Under the pieces are notes generated by a model. That model saw only the letters and a list, made by a program, of their open reading frames with translations, was not told the origin of the DNA and did no database searches. Of a stretch of DNA of 64,000 bases, positions 61,871 to 64,000 are shown piece by piece. The stretch spans positions 2,480,001-2,544,000 of the forward strand of contig HG738138.1 of assembly GCA_000499405.2 (NCBI GenBank), given 5' to 3'. The stretch's first letter is position 1. The number at the start of each line of letters is the position of its first letter. The position numbers and the translations under genes are program-made. Origin of the DNA: Onchocerca volvulus. Lineage: Eukaryota; Nematoda; Chromadorea; Rhabditida; Onchocercidae.

Positions 61871-64000
61871 GAATACTACTCTTTGAGTTTTATACGAGGG
61901 ATTTTGTCTGCAACATTTGACTAATTGAACTGAGTTTTTTACTGAATTAATTTTATAAAAATTATTCATTGCAATAATTTTGATCAGCTCTGAGTGATGC
62001 TATTAAGCAAAAAGTTACGAAAGAAAAAAATTTGGATCAAATTTCAAGCATTTGAATTTTCAAATCATTTATAACATTTATTCAATTTTTACATTTCCAT
62101 AAGAAGTTTAACTTCATCATTACTCGTGATTCGAATTGATCCTTGGACATACACCGCCATTTTATCCTTTTTCCTTCTTCACTTTTCCAAAAAAAAAAAA
62201 AAACGGATAATATCGGAGAATTTCCTAATGATTCTTCTACTCCTTGCTAAAATTGAAATATTTTCCTTGATTATTGTACAGTAACGCAGGTATGGAAGTC
62301 CGCAGTATTAAGTTCCTATTACAATTATTTTATTAAAATTGAAATTACTACAAATAATTCATAATTTCTGTTATGACTGCTTTATCAAAACCAAAAATTA
62401 TATTAAATATTTTATCATTTCGAAATTCTGAAATATTCAACATAATTCTGAAGAATTATTTCTAAAGCTGTGAAACAAATATAATGAAGTTTAATTTATC
62501 AATAAGAAACCAAGAAAAAAATTGTTGCTATTTCAAATGCAGCGTATTTCCTGATGCTTTGCAGGAATTGTATCCGGTACAGTTTTCTATAGTTTATAGG
62601 ATTTCCGAAATTTATAGAAAAACCGCGATCGATACGATAATATCCATTTTTTTCACTCTTCAAAGAATAACAGTATCTGGCAGTTGAACTTATCTATAAT
62701 TGTTCGTCGGAAAAAATTAATTATTGATTTCGATGCAGTATGTTTTATGGAATCGTGATTGTTTACAGAAATTGTAATCGTCCGGAGCAGTTTCCATGGT
62801 TTAGATAAAATTTTTGATTGATTATGATGATTCTCACGTGATTATAGTCATTTCGATGCTGGAAATTGTAATTACTCAATTTTTTTAGTTTTTTATTGCT
62901 TGTATTTTATTAATTATGGAATTTTTAATCATCCTTTTTCGGAAGAAGTTGAAATTGATGATATAACTTTTCTAACTTGTGTTAAAATTTCGATCTGCTC
63001 CTTTTTATTTCTGTTATTTATTTTTCAGTTGGCATGAAAGATTAATATTTTGTTACTCTCCACATTAAACAATTAACTTATTTTGTTTTTTTTTTTTAAT
63101 TAATATTTTCAAAGACTGCAATGCTTGCTTTATCTGTCTTTATTCCTGATTATACCTTCTATATCTGCAAATGTTGGTTAGTTTCTTTTTTCTGATTAGT
63201 TTAATTATGTTCCGAAGAACTACGATTATCTGACTTATTGTCCTGTAATATTTTAGATTTTTGACTAATTCTCAGTAAGTCTCGGTTTGATTTAGAATTT
63301 CCACTTCATAATTATGAGTTGTGCATAGTTTTTCATATTTATTGCTTGTTTTTGTTTTTCGCAATGCTTTCCTGAATTTAATATCTATTGTTTTTGATGA
63401 ACTTGTAATTTGTTTATTGAACCTTTGATCAAAAATGCTTGTTATTATTTAGCCTTTTCACCATATTTATTTCTCGCATATCCGTATTTCGTATTTATTT
63501 TCGCTCGCATTAATTTTTTTAATATGTTGTTTGTTCTATTGTTACATATTTGACAATTTAAGGCTTACACTTAGTTTCTGACCAGTACAAGAATTGTTTT
63601 GGGATGGATTATGATTAAAATTGAATACGATTGGTCTGGTTCTTATCACATGAAGTGATTTTGAGATTTTCCGAATGGAAATCTCCCTTATTATTTCTTC
63701 AATTAGTTCGTTCATTTTTTTTTTTTTTTTTTGTTTTTATTATCTCCTTAATCTTTAATTAATACAAAATAATCTTGGAAGATATCTTTGTTCATTGATT
63801 TTGGAAAAAAAAAAAAAGAAAAAGAGCGAATCTTTACCGATTTTTCGTTTGTTATGTGAAGTCTAAGATCAGTATAGTTATAATTTTATGTTGTTTTATG
63901 CTTTGTTTGTATGGTTCACTTGGTACCTTATTGTAAATAACCAATGGAAATAGTCATTTCCATTTTCGATTAAGAAGATGAAAAATGTCTTAGCAATATA
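61871..64000. other. Right end of the window, no gene recognised
   Basis: About 2.1 kb, T-rich on the + strand from 62700 onward. The 67-codon ORF at 62484-62687 and all others lack family similarity or consistent splice context. It may be intron or flank of a gene beyond the window. Confidence 0.5.

Overview
This window is nuclear DNA from a nematode-like animal. It is strongly AT-rich, with short exons, GT-AG introns and many long A or T runs. The SLO-1 channel begins with the nematode-style YGYPMHCN segment and the gene models read best as worm orthologues. Introns are larger than usual for Caenorhabditis, which suggests a parasitic spirurid/filarial-type worm. That last step is inference.

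Region by region: (1) 60-1588, + strand, the 3' part of geranylgeranyl diphosphate synthase. (2) 1657-16289, - strand, a complete 26-exon BK potassium channel gene (slo-1) of 1136 codons plus stop, with a pair of mutually exclusive 113-nt exons in the RCK1 region and two small in-frame cassette exons. (3) 18226-26716, - strand, host cell factor 1 (hcf-1), 19 exons. (4) 28191-29502, + strand, Arp2/3 subunit ARPC5/arx-7, 3 exons, divergent from hcf-1, with a pre-miRNA-like hairpin in intron 2. (5) 30733-36411, - strand, GPI ethanolamine phosphate transferase 1 (PIGN), 15 exons. (6) 37860-40734 (-) and 46345-49337 (+), two head-to-head beta-tubulin paralogues with the same nine-exon layout. The - copy has lost most GTP-binding signatures yet keeps an open frame. 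A third, broken tubulin copy lies between them. (7) 49687-54811, a decayed Helitron-like element full of tandem repeats. (8) 55330-61870, nested LTR-type repeats, including two solo LTRs of one family (one with an exact 5-bp target duplication) and one unrecognised frameshifted ORF. (9) 61871-64000, no gene recognised.

The left 37 kb is an ordinary dense block of housekeeping and neuronal genes. The right 27 kb is a repeat-rich accessory region. All exon coordinates were worked out by hand from splice signals, reading phase and family similarity. The total lengths of the slo-1, hcf-1, pign and both tubulin models are divisible by three, which supports them. The genes do not form one pathway. 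The most unusual items are the eroded but open tubulin, the apparent AT-AG intron in hcf-1 and the two long hairpins.
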